Shown here: positions 42,967-54,209 of the stretch, piece after piece
Position numbering within the stretch: position 1 is the first letter of the stretch
How the letters are laid out: every line of letters starts with the position of its first letter
Source of the DNA: Cylicocyclus nassatus
Taxonomy: Eukaryota > Nematoda > Chromadorea > Rhabditida > Strongylidae
Reading direction: 5' to 3'
NCBI GenBank assembly: GCA_958299035.1
Contig: CATQJL010000001.1
Location: 28,747,521-28,811,520 of the forward strand
DNA: 64,000 nt
Translations under genes and position numbers: made by a program
The notes under the pieces: model-generated
What the model was told of the DNA's origin: nothing
The model's input: only the letters and a program-made list of their open reading frames with translations
Database searches by the model: none

Positions 42967-43636
42967 ACCAACTATTTTTAGTCTTTCGGCTAGTTCGAGA
43001 TTATTCCACCGTACTTTTTGTACTGATCAGATTACGTCAGAAACTTGACCAATGTGAAAACAGTGACTTAAATTTTTTGCAACACTCCACTTTTCAACTG
43101 CTGTCGACATTATGACCTAGGTGAGCTTTTATGGGTTAACTGACATACGCATGGTTTCGCCCATCCACCTCGGTCTCACCCCCTCATATCAATTTTTGGT
43201 CAAAATAATAGTTAAAATTATGTGAAAAGAGTTATACAACATTAAAGTGACATTCAAAGGCTAGTGTATTGTAAGTAATGTCTCATAATAAGTAATTAGG
43301 GTGGGCTAAGGTGATTAAAGGAGGTACGCGTGGTTTCGCCCATTCACCTTGGTCTCACTCTTTCATACCAAATTCCCATTAACAGTATCTGAAAGTTCAA
43401 GATGACTGCCATCGTGTACTTACGCCTCAGTCAATCTGAACTTACCTCCTTTCAGTGGGTGCTTTCCATGTAAATGCAATTATAAGCCTATCTTCATGCC
43501 TCACGATTAAAGACACATTGGCATCTGACAGTCTTCACTAACCAACGATATACGGTTAGGCTAAGGTAGTCAATTTTGGATGCTATAGTCCCGATATCAT
43601 TCTATGTTGGGAGATATCATTCTGGTTCTCATACGT
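42967..43636. repeat. Spaced direct repeat, no gene
   Basis: ACGCATGGTTTCGCCCATCC (43148) and ACGCGTGGTTTCGCCCATTC (43326), each followed by ACCTYGGTCTCAC, form a pair about 178 bp apart. Nothing else is recognised. Confidence 0.4.
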
Positions 43637-43894
43637 ATCGTCGTCTCCCCGGTGTACGTTGGGCGGAGCTTTTGCGGACATTTAGACACGTTGGTAAACT
43701 TGTTAACCCTCTACTGCAAAGCACTGTTTTTTGTAATCTCTCGCTACCAACTCCGCCACTTATGACAACAGCATATATGCGTGGCAGTTTAGAGAGTACA
43801 AAGAACCATGTTTTGCAGTAGAGGTTTAACAAGTCACCAACGGTTCAAATGTCCGCAAATGCTCCGCCCAACGTACACCGGGGAGACGACGATA
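43637..43894. mobile_element. Foldback MITE, 258 bp
   Basis: Arms TATCGTCGTCTCCCCGGTGT and inverse, continuing through ACGTTGGGCGGAGC and GCGGACATTT. The inner parts pair around AACCTCTACTGCAAAACATG. Target duplication not clear. Confidence 0.6.
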
Positions 43895-44577
43895 CCTGAA
43901 TGAGTGTTGATTGAGATTTTGCCAGTATCGATTTCAAGCTTCTGTCTAAATTTTGTTTTTTTTTTACTTCCCTTTCCTTACTGACTATTACTTAGTTTTT
44001 CTGCTGTTCTATGAAGCACGCTTCTTGTGCATTTAATAAATAAAATTAATAAATATGCAACCACTCAGGATGATCTTTAGTCAAAGTAGCGATTTTCGAT
44101 TTTGGGACAGAGTTTATGATAACTGCGAGTTTACAGTGTTATTATCCGATCAACAGTACGGATAAGAATCTGGTTTGATCACGATCCCAAAGCAGTGTCT
44201 TCGAGATTTCATTCGTAAAAACAATAAGATAAGTTGTCCCAGGTAAACGAAAAGTTTAGGCGAAATTACAAATGCGCCTAGTATCGCAACACATCTCTAT
44301 CATATAACTCTGTTAAAGAAACAGTGCACATGGAGCAAGATATTCGCAAACAGCAGGTCAGAAATAGCCTATGGGCCAATTTTCTCCAAGATCATCAATA
44401 CTTTGGTCAAAACTCGTCCGCTAATTAGCCAAAGCCAGCTAATTGAGACGGATAGGTACAGGGTTGGGGGAAAGTCTTTGAACACGGTATTTTTAACGTA
44501 TTGATGAAGCTAGGCGAGACGATTATATGAAATTAATAGGTAATGTTTACTTAACTGTCTGCTACACAAAACTGGCT

Positions 44578-45923
44578 TTACAATTCGAAGACTCCTCCTT
44601 TGACGCGAGCACAAGCTCGGAAACGCTTGAGAACGCTGTCCATGGTGGCACGGAGGTGCTTCACGTCGATTCTTCCAACGCCTTCTGAAGAGCAAGTCGC
44701 AGAGACTCAACAGTCATGCGTGGGTGAGCGCAGCCTTTGGCCTAAAGAACTGACCACACGCTGTAGTTGGGAGTATTCAGATCCGGCCAATACGGAGGCC
44801 ATTCCGCAGAAGTTATGAACACCTTGATGTTGCTTTGGAGCCATGCTTGAACAAACTTCGCTTTGTGCGCAGGTGCGCTATCCTCTCAGACAATCGCTGG
44901 GGGCAGGCGGGCACCGGAAAAATAGATTGCTGATTTCTCGCACCCCGCTCGCGAATGTTTGCAAAGCAATCAGGACTTTTCGGAAGACCGCTTGCTGAGT
45001 CAGCGGATTTTTGAGAGACCGCCTGTTGAATTTTTTTCGCTCTTATCTTTTGCAGATATATAGCTGAATCTCTGAGGAATCGAGAACTCAGCAAGCGGTC
45101 TTCCGAAAAGCCCTGATTGCTTTCCAAAAAAACCGCGAGCGGGGTGCGAGAAAACAGCAATCTATCTTTCCGGTGCCCGCCTGCCCCCGGCGATTGTCTG
45201 AGCTGCTGGGAACACCAATCGCTCCTGGCAAAATGGTATTGGTCCAGGTCAACAATCCCTTCTTCAGAATGCTATCCACTTGCGTAGCGGTGTCCACCTC
45301 GATGTCCTGGGACACCAAAATCGCCGGCATCTTGCTGTCGAAAGCGATCGCCACGCAAACCATTACAGAAACCGGATGAAGCTTTATTTCTGCGAGTCAA
45401 CTCTTGCTATTTGCTTCTGGGGCGATTAGTGATAATCGTGTTGTTTGGCGATCAAAAACTTTCCTCACGGTGAAAACTTTGACGTCAGAAAAAAAAGTAC
45501 CGTTTGGTGGCGTGCCTTGGAGAGACGTTCAAGCAGTCGATGGCATCTGCGCAGTCAATTCAGCTTCCTGTCCTCCCAAAAAGCATGGAATTTCAGCATC
45601 CTGAAAAGCTTCATTGCAAGGCCCTCTTTTACGATGTCGGAGACTGTCCTGCCAGAGATGGACAGCTCTGAAGCCAGCTCAATCAAGCTTCGCTGAGGAT
45701 TGCGACGAAGACGTTGGCGAACGATTTTCAGAATCTCGTTACTGTCCGCAGTAGCCGATTTACCACTCATACAACAGTCCTGGGTGCTGTTCATATCCTG
45801 GAAACGATGCAAGGTGGAAAAGACGCTGATCTGTGAGATTTGGGGAGCCCGCGCAATCTGCTGGTCAGCCATCCTCTCCCCGTGCACCTTATCCACCAAC
45901 GCTCGCTGCGTTCCAGAAGGCAT
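44578..45923 (-). pseudogene. maT/mariner (DD37D-type) transposase, inactive
   Basis: Minus strand in order: a helix-turn-helix part (LIELASELSISGRTVSDIVK), FFSDVKVFTVRKVF around the first Asp, SVMVCVAIAFDSKMP, then DSAPAHKAKFVQAWL with the second Asp and WPPYWPDLNTPNYSVW. Asn stands where the third catalytic Asp is expected, 37 residues after the second, which is the DD37D spacing of maT elements. The transposase cuts and pastes its own element at TA sites. Lesions: a frameshift near 45555, in-frame stops (for example near 45415 and 44737), another frameshift near 44665, and a 318-bp transposon between VPS and DSAPAH. The C-terminus (VLKRFRACARVKGGVFEL) survives in a shifted frame. Confidence 0.8.
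44885..45202. mobile_element. CTCAGAYAATC-family element nested in the transposase
   Basis: Ends CTCAGACAATCGCTGGGGGC and inverse, with CT on both sides as a 2-bp duplication. The 318 bp are almost fully palindromic (arms AATCAGGACTTTTCGGAAGA / inverse) and lack the SL1 cassette. Confidence 0.85.
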
Positions 45924-46171
45924 ATCTCCGACAGGAAAAAAGCTAATAGTCCAGTTTTTTGAGGGCTTGTACTAAATAGTATAAGAAGCAAACACATATA
46001 ATGAGCATGCAAGAATAGGTGGGAAATCCGAGCATACAATGACATCAAAACTTGTTCAAAGACTTTCCCCCAACCCTGTATACTCAGTCGCTCAGAGTGT
46101 AAGGAAGAGAGACTTTGTTGATAGATATTCACCTAGGACATGCTACCTACACATTGAGTACAGAGCATATT

Positions 46172-46287
46172 TTACTCCTTTGAAAAATGACAAGCAAATT
46201 CTTTGAAAATTAGCTGATTTCTGATAATGTGCTTTACTTCGAGAACTTCTAAGCCAAAAATATAATATCGAGTTTCTACGGCAGATT
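46172..46287 (-). CDS. Terminal exon of an unknown gene
   Basis: CAATCTTTCTTTACAG, a strong acceptor on the minus strand, opens a 37-residue frame: SAVETRYYIFGLEVLEVKHI..., ending HFSKE and TAA at 46172-46174. Just upstream, the stretch IAIVLPKLVDDGKILFIALS is also open, but the only donors between would give a 25-bp intron out of phase. The upstream link is therefore unresolved. Confidence 0.45.
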
Positions 46288-46676
46288 CTGTAAAGAAAGA
46301 TTGATAACAAACTTAGATGATAGAGCAATAAAAAGTATCTTTCCATCATCGACCAACTTTGGAAGCACAATGGCAATACTTTAGGCTTCAGTTTTTCTAA
46401 TAAATACTAAATGCCATCTACAATGATCGCTCTTTGTCCAAATAAAACACCCCAGAAAACAGATAATACACAACAAATCAGCGTGCTGGACAACAATCAG
46501 ATGCGGTTTATGACGTGCAGAAATTGAGTACTCTGTAGCGAGTAAATTGGATAGGACATCAATAGGACAAGGCTATTTGAGGCAAGAAGCAACAAAATAC
46601 CAAATCACTAAAATCATACGATTGAAAAAACGCAAAAAAGACAGTGACGAAAGAGGCGTAAAACAATAGTATTTAG

Positions 46677-47067
46677 ATGTTACTGATTCGGCTGTTGCAA
46701 AAAAAGTTGTGTGTTAGTGATCGTCTGAATCAGGGAAATAAAAGGGAGCAAAAGGTGCTTATTTACTTGCAAAACTTCATTCTCGAGATGGGTATTGCAG
46801 ACGGAAAAGTGAAAAGGCTCCATGTAAGAATTCTGAAGTTGTCAGTGCTGTTGCTGGAAAAAAGCGAAGAGAAAGGAGTCCAAGTTAAGTTTGGACATTA
46901 CTAGTTGGTACTGGACAGATGCAGTGAAAAAAAAACAGCACGTGTACAAGATTGAAGGAAGTTCAAGATTCCCACAAGCACTTCAGAGGAAAATGCGTGT
47001 TCATCTTCATCAGACATCTCCCATGACTTGGCCAGAGAATGATCTCCCTGCCGCACTTGACCTGTGA
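46677..47067 (+). CDS. Gene fragment, basic protein of unknown type
   Basis: Exon 46846-47067 follows GAAGTTGTCAG and is open for 73 codons to TGA: CCCWKKAKRKESKLSLDITS, then WYWTDAVKKKQHVYKIEGSS and RKMRVHLHQTSPMTWPENDL. Upstream, 46677-46823 (MLLIRLLQKKLCVSD..., VLIYLQNFILEMGIADGK) ends CAT|GTAAGA in matching phase. The intervening intron would be only 22 bp, which is below what nematode spliceosomes normally use, so the join is doubtful. No domain is recognised. Tryptophans and basic patches suggest a nucleic-acid-binding or transposon-derived tail. Confidence 0.4.
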
Positions 47068-47410
47068 CTCACCTATTAGGTGATGTTGCATATGCGTACC
47101 TATAGCATGGGGAGTGGGCGGTGGTCATTTCACTGACGGAACCTCATATGTGGACCTCACTCCCCACCGAGCTCTACTATTTGTCATTGCAGACGCGCTC
47201 AAGTGCCAAGACTTTTGTGGGATTTTGAATTCCAGCGCTATTTACTTACGATAGCAGATATTTTGTCTCATTTCCTGAAGGATCATGGCTCTGCATCCGC
47301 CACCATGGGGTGGGGAAGAGCCCCCGGCTACCATGTCCAAAGTGGGAGAGGAGCAACAGCCCGTTTGCTAAAGTAACGCGCTCTCCAAGGTTGAACTTCG
47401 TTTTAATATA

Positions 47411-48115
47411 TTATGTCGTCCCGAAAGTTCGTCCACACATTTTCAAAATTCTATAGCTTCTGAATATTCCAACCACTCAACTGGTTTTTGTGAAAGAGTA
47501 AATCATAGGCTTTATAACGATAGCATAGACTGTTATCAATGTTCATCTGTTGCATAGATAGGAGCGGAGATGAAAATTATTCAAAATATTGTTCAAATTT
47601 CGAATTTTCTGTTTATGATCATAAAAATAGGAAGCTTGCAACAGAAATCGGAGCAGTTGACATTGTAGGTTCTGTTACCCGCTCTCTTTAAATGTGCAGA
47701 GTTTGTGCCAATTGAACATCTCTATAAAAACTTATGATTTTCGAGAAAATGCCAAAATGAATCAAAACTGCCTTTTTGTACTGCTTGCTCGAAAATCGTA
47801 AGTTTTCATAGAGATGTTCAATCAGCACAAACATCGCAAAGTTAGAAAGAGCGGTAACAGAACCTACAATGTCGACTACTCCGATTTTTGTTGCAAGTTT
47901 CCGATTTTTTATGACCCTATACAGATCGAAAATAGAATAATTTTCTTCTACCGCTCCTATCTATGCAACAGATGGACATTCATATTCGGCTAAGACATCG
48001 TTATAAAGAGCATGATTTGTTCTTTTGCATAAATATAAAGCAGTTGAGTCGGTTGGCAAAACCAGAAAATATGATTTTTCGAAAATGGTGTAAACGAACT
48101 TTCGGGCCCACCTAA
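47411..48115. mobile_element. Mariner-like palindromic MITE, 705 bp
   Basis: Ends TTATGTCGTCCCGAAAGTTC and inverse (GAACTTTCGGGCCCACCTAA), TA on both sides. The arms are reverse complements through the whole length, and the middle (47640-47910) closely parallels the middle of the 2868 element (CGGAAACTTGCAACAAAAATCGG motif). Confidence 0.85.
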
Positions 48116-48876
48116 TATAACAACCGATGAGCCCCGAACAAGTGGAAAACCTGAAAATTGGATTTCCCCAAACACGTTTCTTCCAATTTCGAAAACAGAG
48201 TTTGTCTTTATTGGAGATTGCATTTGAGATGTAGCAAAGGTGACGCTTGCAGAGATAGTTTGAATTAGAATTCCAACTTCAACAAAGGGATTTCGAAAAA
48301 ATTTGGTACAGGGCTAATTTGAATTTTTTTTATTTTAGTAGTTGTTATAATTATTAAGTTGGCTAATAAATAAATTCGTTTTGTCTTGCAACTTTGAAGC
48401 TCAATAAAAATTCAAGTAACTGTTATTAGACTATTATTCTTTGTTGCGGGTAGCTTCAAACTTCTACTGTTATGCACTCATCACATAGAATTCTCAAACA
48501 TGATAAATGACAACCTTATATGTTTAGCCTTTTCAAGAATTACTTTTTACTTCCTGAGTTTCATTCTCAGCTTGTAGTAAGTGCACAAGCGAGTAAGTTG
48601 ATGATTGTATACCTGCAGCCTTTGGCTAGCGCGTGGAAGTCAATTTTGGGGCACTTCAAATTGCTCGAATTTGACCATCTACGGCCATGGGAATGCTTGC
48701 AAATATCAAAATCGTATGTGTGCGTAGTATTCGTGCACTTTACACTCACTTTCATTCTGTTTTTTGGAGCATAATTTTTCGGAAATTTGACGAAAAAATG
48801 TGGCTTTTTTGCTTTCCTGCACCATTTCATCTTTGAAAAAATAATTTTTGAGCAAAAGTCAACCATCCGCTTTTCC
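48116..48876. other. No firm gene; overlapping open frames
   Basis: 48520-48774 (+) and 48567-48876 (-) are both open. The minus frame (VKCTNTTHTYDFDICKHSHG, then SSNLKCPKIDFHALAKGC) ends at GGCTGCAG|GTATAC and could be an exon. Its upstream part runs into the TTAA-type element at 48877, so it is not called. Confidence 0.3.
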
Positions 48877-49249
48877 TCAAAGGCAATGTCCAGACAGATC
48901 TGGTCGCATGGCTCTTGCCTGGAAATTGATGAGGGGTGCCAATTAAGGCAGTGCCCAAGGGGCAGCGCAAATTGTTCGATCGCAGCTGAGAAATCCGTCC
49001 CCGACAACCCCGCGCCTGCGCCGTGACCGTAACCCAAAAACGACTTCGCTCGCTTTAACACTGCGTTCACGCTGGGACCAATCTTAAGTATTACGGTCAC
49101 GGCGCAGCAGCGGAGTGTTTGTGGATGTAATTCTCAGCCGTGAATGAATTATTTGCGCTGCGGTTTGGGCAGTGCCTTAGCTAGAGCATCCTCGACACTC
49201 TCCAGGCAAAAAACCCATATGCCCAGATATGCCTGGACACTGCCTTACT
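48877..49249. mobile_element. Degenerate TTAA-type MITE
   Basis: Ends AAAGGCAATGTCCAGACAGA and GCCTGGACACTGCCTT. Inner inverted block GCCGTGACCG / CGGTCACGGC. The TTAA border is eroded (CTCA/CTCT). Confidence 0.6.
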
Positions 49250-50929
49250 CTTTCGAACGGGACCAAATAATTGAACACGAATTCAACTGTGACATTTCTA
49301 CAAACCGCTAAAAACGACCGAATTCATTTTTAGCCAACCTAATATTTACAAGTTTGAACAAGTTATTTGCACATCTTAATAATCCATGTAAACAACTATT
49401 AGGTTGTAAAAAAAAGTTCTGGGGCACTTGCGAGAATTTTTTTTCAAATCGTAACTGTAACTTCAAAATCGTAACTGTAACTTCAAATCGTAAATGTAAC
49501 TTCAAGCAAACTGAATCTTCTTTGGAGCTACAAACTCCACACTGCAAAGACAGTTTTGTCTACAACATATATGTCTTGCTGGCTTTTCAGCACCGCACCT
49601 GGACCACCAGCATGCGCAGAAGAGAAAAAGGTCGACGCAAAAAGTGGCCTTTTTGTGCAGGATTATCTCAGGCCTGATGAGAGCTGGAGAGCTCAGATGC
49701 TGCAGTTATATGGAAGTCCGCTGGGGCTATTATGGAAACTATTAGGTTGTCAAGAAAATAATGTCGTTTTTTAGCTCGATCCATTGATAGTTCGAACTCA
49801 AAATCTGAAGATTTCCAAATGCCCAAGAAATCGAAAAAAATCAGATCTTAGTCCAAATAATTTCTACGGACCTCCCACTCGCACACGTCAATACTTTCGA
49901 TATCTGATATCCACTCAGACAATCACAGGCCCTCAGCCGGCGGCGATAAAGGGCAGTTTCACTGAGCGGGCGGCGATACTGCAAAAGTGGCAGTGAGCGG
50001 GCGACGACATTGTAGGAATGGCGGTGAGCGGGCAGCGACGGGCTACCAGCGGGCAGCTATAATCTTCCATGAGTCAGAAAATAGCTGCAGAGCGCATTCA
50101 TTCCTACAAAAGCAGCCAAAAGGCGACGATGAGGCAGCGACTCCGTTAAGCTGGCAGCGACCGTGAAACGATGGGGCTGCGGATACAAGATTTCTGTCAG
50201 CGGGCCGCATCAATGCTATGAGCAGGCAGCCTTAATTCATAACGCCGTATTGTGGCTGCCAAACGGAGGCCATATCGTTGCCCGCTGTTGTTGATCGTTG
50301 ATCGCACATTGTTGATCGCACCAGAAAAGTTAGATGTGCAGGCAAACGAGACTGGCAGCGTGGGCTCGCGTCATTTTTTCATTTCTTGTTGCGTAATCTT
50401 TGTTTTCTTCTTTGCTTTTCTTTGTTCTATTCACTCTTTTTCAATCTTCACTTCACTATTCACTTCTTTGTTCCATCTATTCACTCATTTTACGAATGTA
50501 AACATAAAAGTGCCTTTTTCTCAACATTTTCGCCGCTGTCACATCATTCGACTACAAGCGTGCTCTCTTTGCGCTCAAAGATCTGCATCATTGCGTTTCG
50601 CGTGCGTCCATTTTCGAAATGCTTATTGATTAGAGGGCATCGCTATGCTTTGCTACTTCAATCCTGTGTTTATGATTTTTTCGAGAAAAAACTCTCAGCC
50701 TCAGCGGATTACACGCGAAAACATGACCTTTTACGCAACGAACGACCATCACGGCTCACTCCACGCCAGCGTGTTGTACACAAAGTTCATTGAGTGAGGA
50801 AGGATTGATTTGAGGTTTAGTCTGAGTGCCACACACAGCGTAAGCTGTTTTCGTCGCACGTGTTTCTACCGATCGGCCTTTTCAAAAAGTAAAATTCTCA
50901 TTTCGAAGCCAAGTGCATTCATCGATACA

Positions 50930-51255
50930 CAGTGCGCACCTTTTCAATGATGTACCGTCGGTTCATTTCATATGATCATGTGTGCCATTGCACACACCGT
51001 CCATCTTTGGCGTACCCATCCTGGATTCTTGGAGGACGCAACCCTTCCGTTAAGCGATTCTGATGTTTTCTCGCTGTTTTCTTTTCTTTTTAAGTACTAT
51101 TTATCTCTAAATGATGTAAGCGATAGCAATTGCTCACTCTCTCGCGTTTTTGCGATCGCAAATCCGAGATGGGGACGCCAAAGATGGACGATGTGTGCGG
51201 GTGCACACATGATCATATGAAATGAATCGACTGCTTGTACAGTGAGCACATAAAA
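50930..51255. repeat. Inverted repeat inside the 2.79-kb element
   Basis: CATTTCATATGATCATGTGTGC at about 50964 pairs with GCACACATGATCATATGAAATG at 51200, extended outward by CAGTGCGCACC / GTACAGTGAGCAC and inward by CCATCTTTGGCGT / CGCCAAAGATGG. Confidence 0.7.
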
Positions 51256-52275
51256 GGTTTACAGTTTTACGGAAAATTGTTTGGCACGCAGTCGTTCGTC
51301 AACGCAGCTATCGTCGATTCGTTGACCGTACGGACTGCTGAAGCGCTGCGGACCACATGCGGCGCGGTTAACATGTTGCGAGAGCACGAACAATGGCGAT
51401 CTTGTATTGGAGCAAGCGTTTTACCTCGCGGCGCGTGCTCCGCGGTTATGTCCAGTCCGCGCAGTCAACGAATCGACGATAGTCATTTAAGCTGTGATGT
51501 GGAACTAGTTTCTGTCTTTTTTTATCGTCAAGGCTTGATAAAGTCTCCCTACCTCCTAGAAATGAAATTAAAGCTTTTCATACTTCCACTAATTGCTGTA
51601 CCATATTTGTCTTGCGTTTCTCTCTGTCTAATGTCTGTCTTTGATGTATATCTATATATTTCCAACTGTGAGAGTAGTCTCTCTTTTGCAGGCATTTCAT
51701 GATGTTTGTAATCGTAGTCAATTACAGCTTCTCTTAGACGCTGCAGTCACCGACGAAGACGCACACAATTCCAGAGGAAGTGTTGCACAACATAAGGAGA
51801 ATGGGTTTGGATCAGAATTGACAGTTGCCTGAACGATACTCAGGCGCGAATGGATTGTTGATTCGCATGAGAAACCCCTGCATTGCGCGCTAACACTGGC
51901 AGTTCCTCACTCATGTTTGTGAATATATTTATCGCGGTGGAATGTGTATTGCTTTGTCGCCGCTCCCATATGGATCGTTTTATCAATGTTTGTACCCTCA
52001 AGGTCTATTATCAGCATATTTTCTGTTCTAAAGAACGTAAATCTATGCGTGTGTATCACTGCGTACTTGCGTACCCATCCACTTAACTGTTACTTGCCAT
52101 TCATTAGTTATAACCTTTATCCAGAGTTTACAAACGTGGCCGTACATAGTCGTAGTATACGATCTAAGCTAATCTTCAAGCTTTTCGGCTACCGACACAT
52201 CCTATCTTTAAAGAAAGCGGGAAGCGGCAGTGAGGCGATAAAGCACAGAGCTTTTGGTGGGTTTTCGCGGTGGCG

Positions 52276-52542
52276 CTATGGCTGCCGGCTGAAAATCTTG
52301 TCTGTGTAGCTTCTTGTTATGCTTGGACTACAACGTTGTAACTTCAATTAATTCATTATAACGATGGCAAGTAACAATGAAGAACATAACCATCTGGGGC
52401 CATATCTATTTCTCCATGTGGTCATATCTCCAGATGGTTATGTTCTTCATTGTTACTTGTCATCGTTATAATGAATTAATTGAAGTTACAACGTTGTAGT
52501 CCAAGCATAGCAAGAAGCTACACAGACAAGATTTTCAGCCGG
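52276..52542. repeat. Near-perfect hairpin, arms about 120 bp
   Basis: GGCTGAAAATCTTGTCTGTG...AACATAACCATCTGG and its inverse differ at only a few positions around a 30-bp loop (GGCCATATCTATTTCTCCAT). The arms probably formed recently. Confidence 0.85.
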
Positions 52543-54209
52543 GCTACAAATATGGCAATGAGCGGGAGGCTAAAGCTGGCAGCGGGCGGACTGCTATGAG
52601 GGCTTCAGCGGGAAGCGAAAGCGGCCGCGATGAGGCCACCGCGCTTTTGGTGGGTTTTCGCGGTGGCTTTGTGGCCGCCGGCTGGGAGCCTGTGATTGTC
52701 TGAGCATATGTGCAGCTGCGTACTTTTTCCTTGACTAGAAACTGAGAAAACGAAAATTTTCGTGTTTTTCTAAAAGCAATGCTGAGCCGTTCTTGCATAT
52801 GTGATTCTATACTACTAGCCTAGATAAGTATAACTATAGATTTTCAGCCTATTCCGAGCAGTAGTTTTCGAGAAATGTCGCTTTTAGCAGTGAAACTGAA
52901 AAGAAGAAAGCTGATTTCGGTATTTCTCGTAACCTACTGCTCGGAATGGGCTGAAAATCTACAGATGTACTTACCTAAGCTTGTAGTATAGAATCACATA
53001 TGCAAGAGCGGCTCAGTATTGCTTTTAGAAAAACGCGAAAATTTTCGTTTTCTCAATTTCTAGTCAAGGAAAAAGTACAGCAGCTGCACATATGGATACC
53101 AGATATCGAAAGTATTGACGTGTGCGAGTGGGAGGTCCGTAGAAATCATTTGGACGACTGTCTGATTTTTTTGATTTTTTGAGCATTTGGATATCTTCAG
53201 ATTTTGAGTTCAAACTTTCCGTGGATAGAACTTGGCGCAATATTATGAACGCCATCTTGTAGAGCCTACTTTGCTCTATCGAACAATACCCATTACCCTT
53301 TATTGTAGAGTCTGGTTGCTTTGTTAAAGCAAGCAAATAAAAAACGACATTATTTTCTTGACAACCCAATATTTAAGTCTTTAAACGACCACCTGCAAAA
53401 AAAGTTTTCCCAGAAAATCTGAAAAATCGACCATTTTTGCCCCCAAAAATGCACCATTTTTCGAGTAAGTTGCTTTGAAGTCTCGCTCTGCACAAGGCGG
53501 ACCAAATCTTTGATTACTGCAAACATTGTTGGAATAATGCCTTACACATCTCCAGGCGTGGCAATCTCCGCAGAAGCGACGTCAGCTGCGAAAAAAAAAT
53601 GCAGTCAGGTGCAAGTTCGACAGCTTGTAATTCCTGAGCGCAGATATCAAAACTCGAGTGCAGCTGCGAATTAGAAGTTAGCAGGCTCCTCAATCAGATC
53701 ACCCATGATTTGGATGAATTTCCTCAAACTGCACAAAAAAAATGGCCACAGAAAGAAAAATTGTTCTCTGTGGTTGGAATTTCCTTTTTTGATTTGTAGA
53801 TCAAACATGCTCAATCGAAGAAAATCGGAAGCGGTTTTGAAAAATATAGGCTTCTCTCTACTAAATAGTATAAAAAAAACTTTGTGTAGAAGTCCGACCG
53901 GACCCAGAAAATGCGTCAGAAAATGAAATTTCAAAAGTGTCCCACTTTCTTTGCGACCTAATACTAAAAATTTTGCGACCCAGCCTCGGGGAGGGGGGGG
54001 AGGGGAAGAGGGAGCGTATGATAATTTTTAAAACAAACCTTGTACGATATATTATTACCATTATCGCTCTTATTTGAAAACAAGTTAACTTTATCTATGA
54101 TGTTTACTTTACATCGCAAGGAGCAGGCTGCTATAATTATGGAAATTATTTGTCAAAAGAACGCTTTATGGCGCGTGCCGAATCATCGGTATGAATAAAT
54201 AAACTCTAG

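Larger units (their letters stand above)
44459..46078. mobile_element. maT-type mariner with nested insertion
   Basis: Ends CAGGGTTGGGGGAAAGTCTT and inverse, flanked by TA (44457-44458 and 46079-46080). It is 1620 bp including a 318-bp nested element (44885-45202). The remaining 1.3 kb is the normal length of an autonomous mariner. It encodes a damaged transposase on the minus strand. Confidence 0.85.
49914..52704. mobile_element. Largest CTCAGAYAATC-family member, 2.79 kb
   Basis: Ends CTCAGACAATCACAGGC and inverse GCCTGTGATTGTCTGAG, with CA duplicated. The subterminal parts are GC-rich with GCGGGCGGCGA-type repeats, as in the SL1-bearing members. Two further foldbacks lie inside (50930-51255 and 52276-52542). 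Open frames at 50252-50629 and 51235-51702 show no transposase motif that I recognise. If any copy here once coded for the mobilising enzyme it would be this one. Confidence 0.75.
49742..53369. mobile_element. Mariner-like palindrome with a 2.8-kb insertion
   Basis: Ends TTAGGTTGTCAAGAAAATAA and inverse (CATTATTTTCTTGACAACCCAA), TA duplicated at 49740-49741 and 53370-53371. Left arm 49742-49913 matches the outer right arm (about 53080-53369). The right part 52705-53100 is a hairpin centred near 52890. Without the insert at 49914-52704 it is about 840 bp, like its relatives at 13635 and 16643. Confidence 0.8.
49591..53868 (+). pseudogene. Four-exon gene split by a nested transposon
   Basis: Exon 49591-49741 follows TGCTGGCTTTTCAG (PPACAEEKKVDAKSGLFVQD..., QLYGSPLGLLWKL). 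A 3.6-kb transposon sits at 49742-53369. If it and one TA are ignored, the frame continues FKSLNDHLQKKFSQKI from 53372, meets one TGA (53420-53422), and stays open as KIDHFCPQKCTIFRVSCFEV... to CAG|GTGCAA at 53608. Exons 53644-53769 (ISKLECSCELEVSRLLNQIT...) and 53800-53868 (IKHAQSKKIGSGFEKYRLLS, TAG) follow in phase, with introns of only 35 and 30 bp. Insertion and stop make it inactive in this haplotype. Family unknown. Confidence 0.5.

Noticed and set aside
51235..51702. 155-residue ORF in the 2.79-kb transposon as a transposase
   Set aside because: No DDE/DDD or zinc-finger pattern was recognised, and its start lies in an internal inverted repeat. The sequence alone does not support a transposase.
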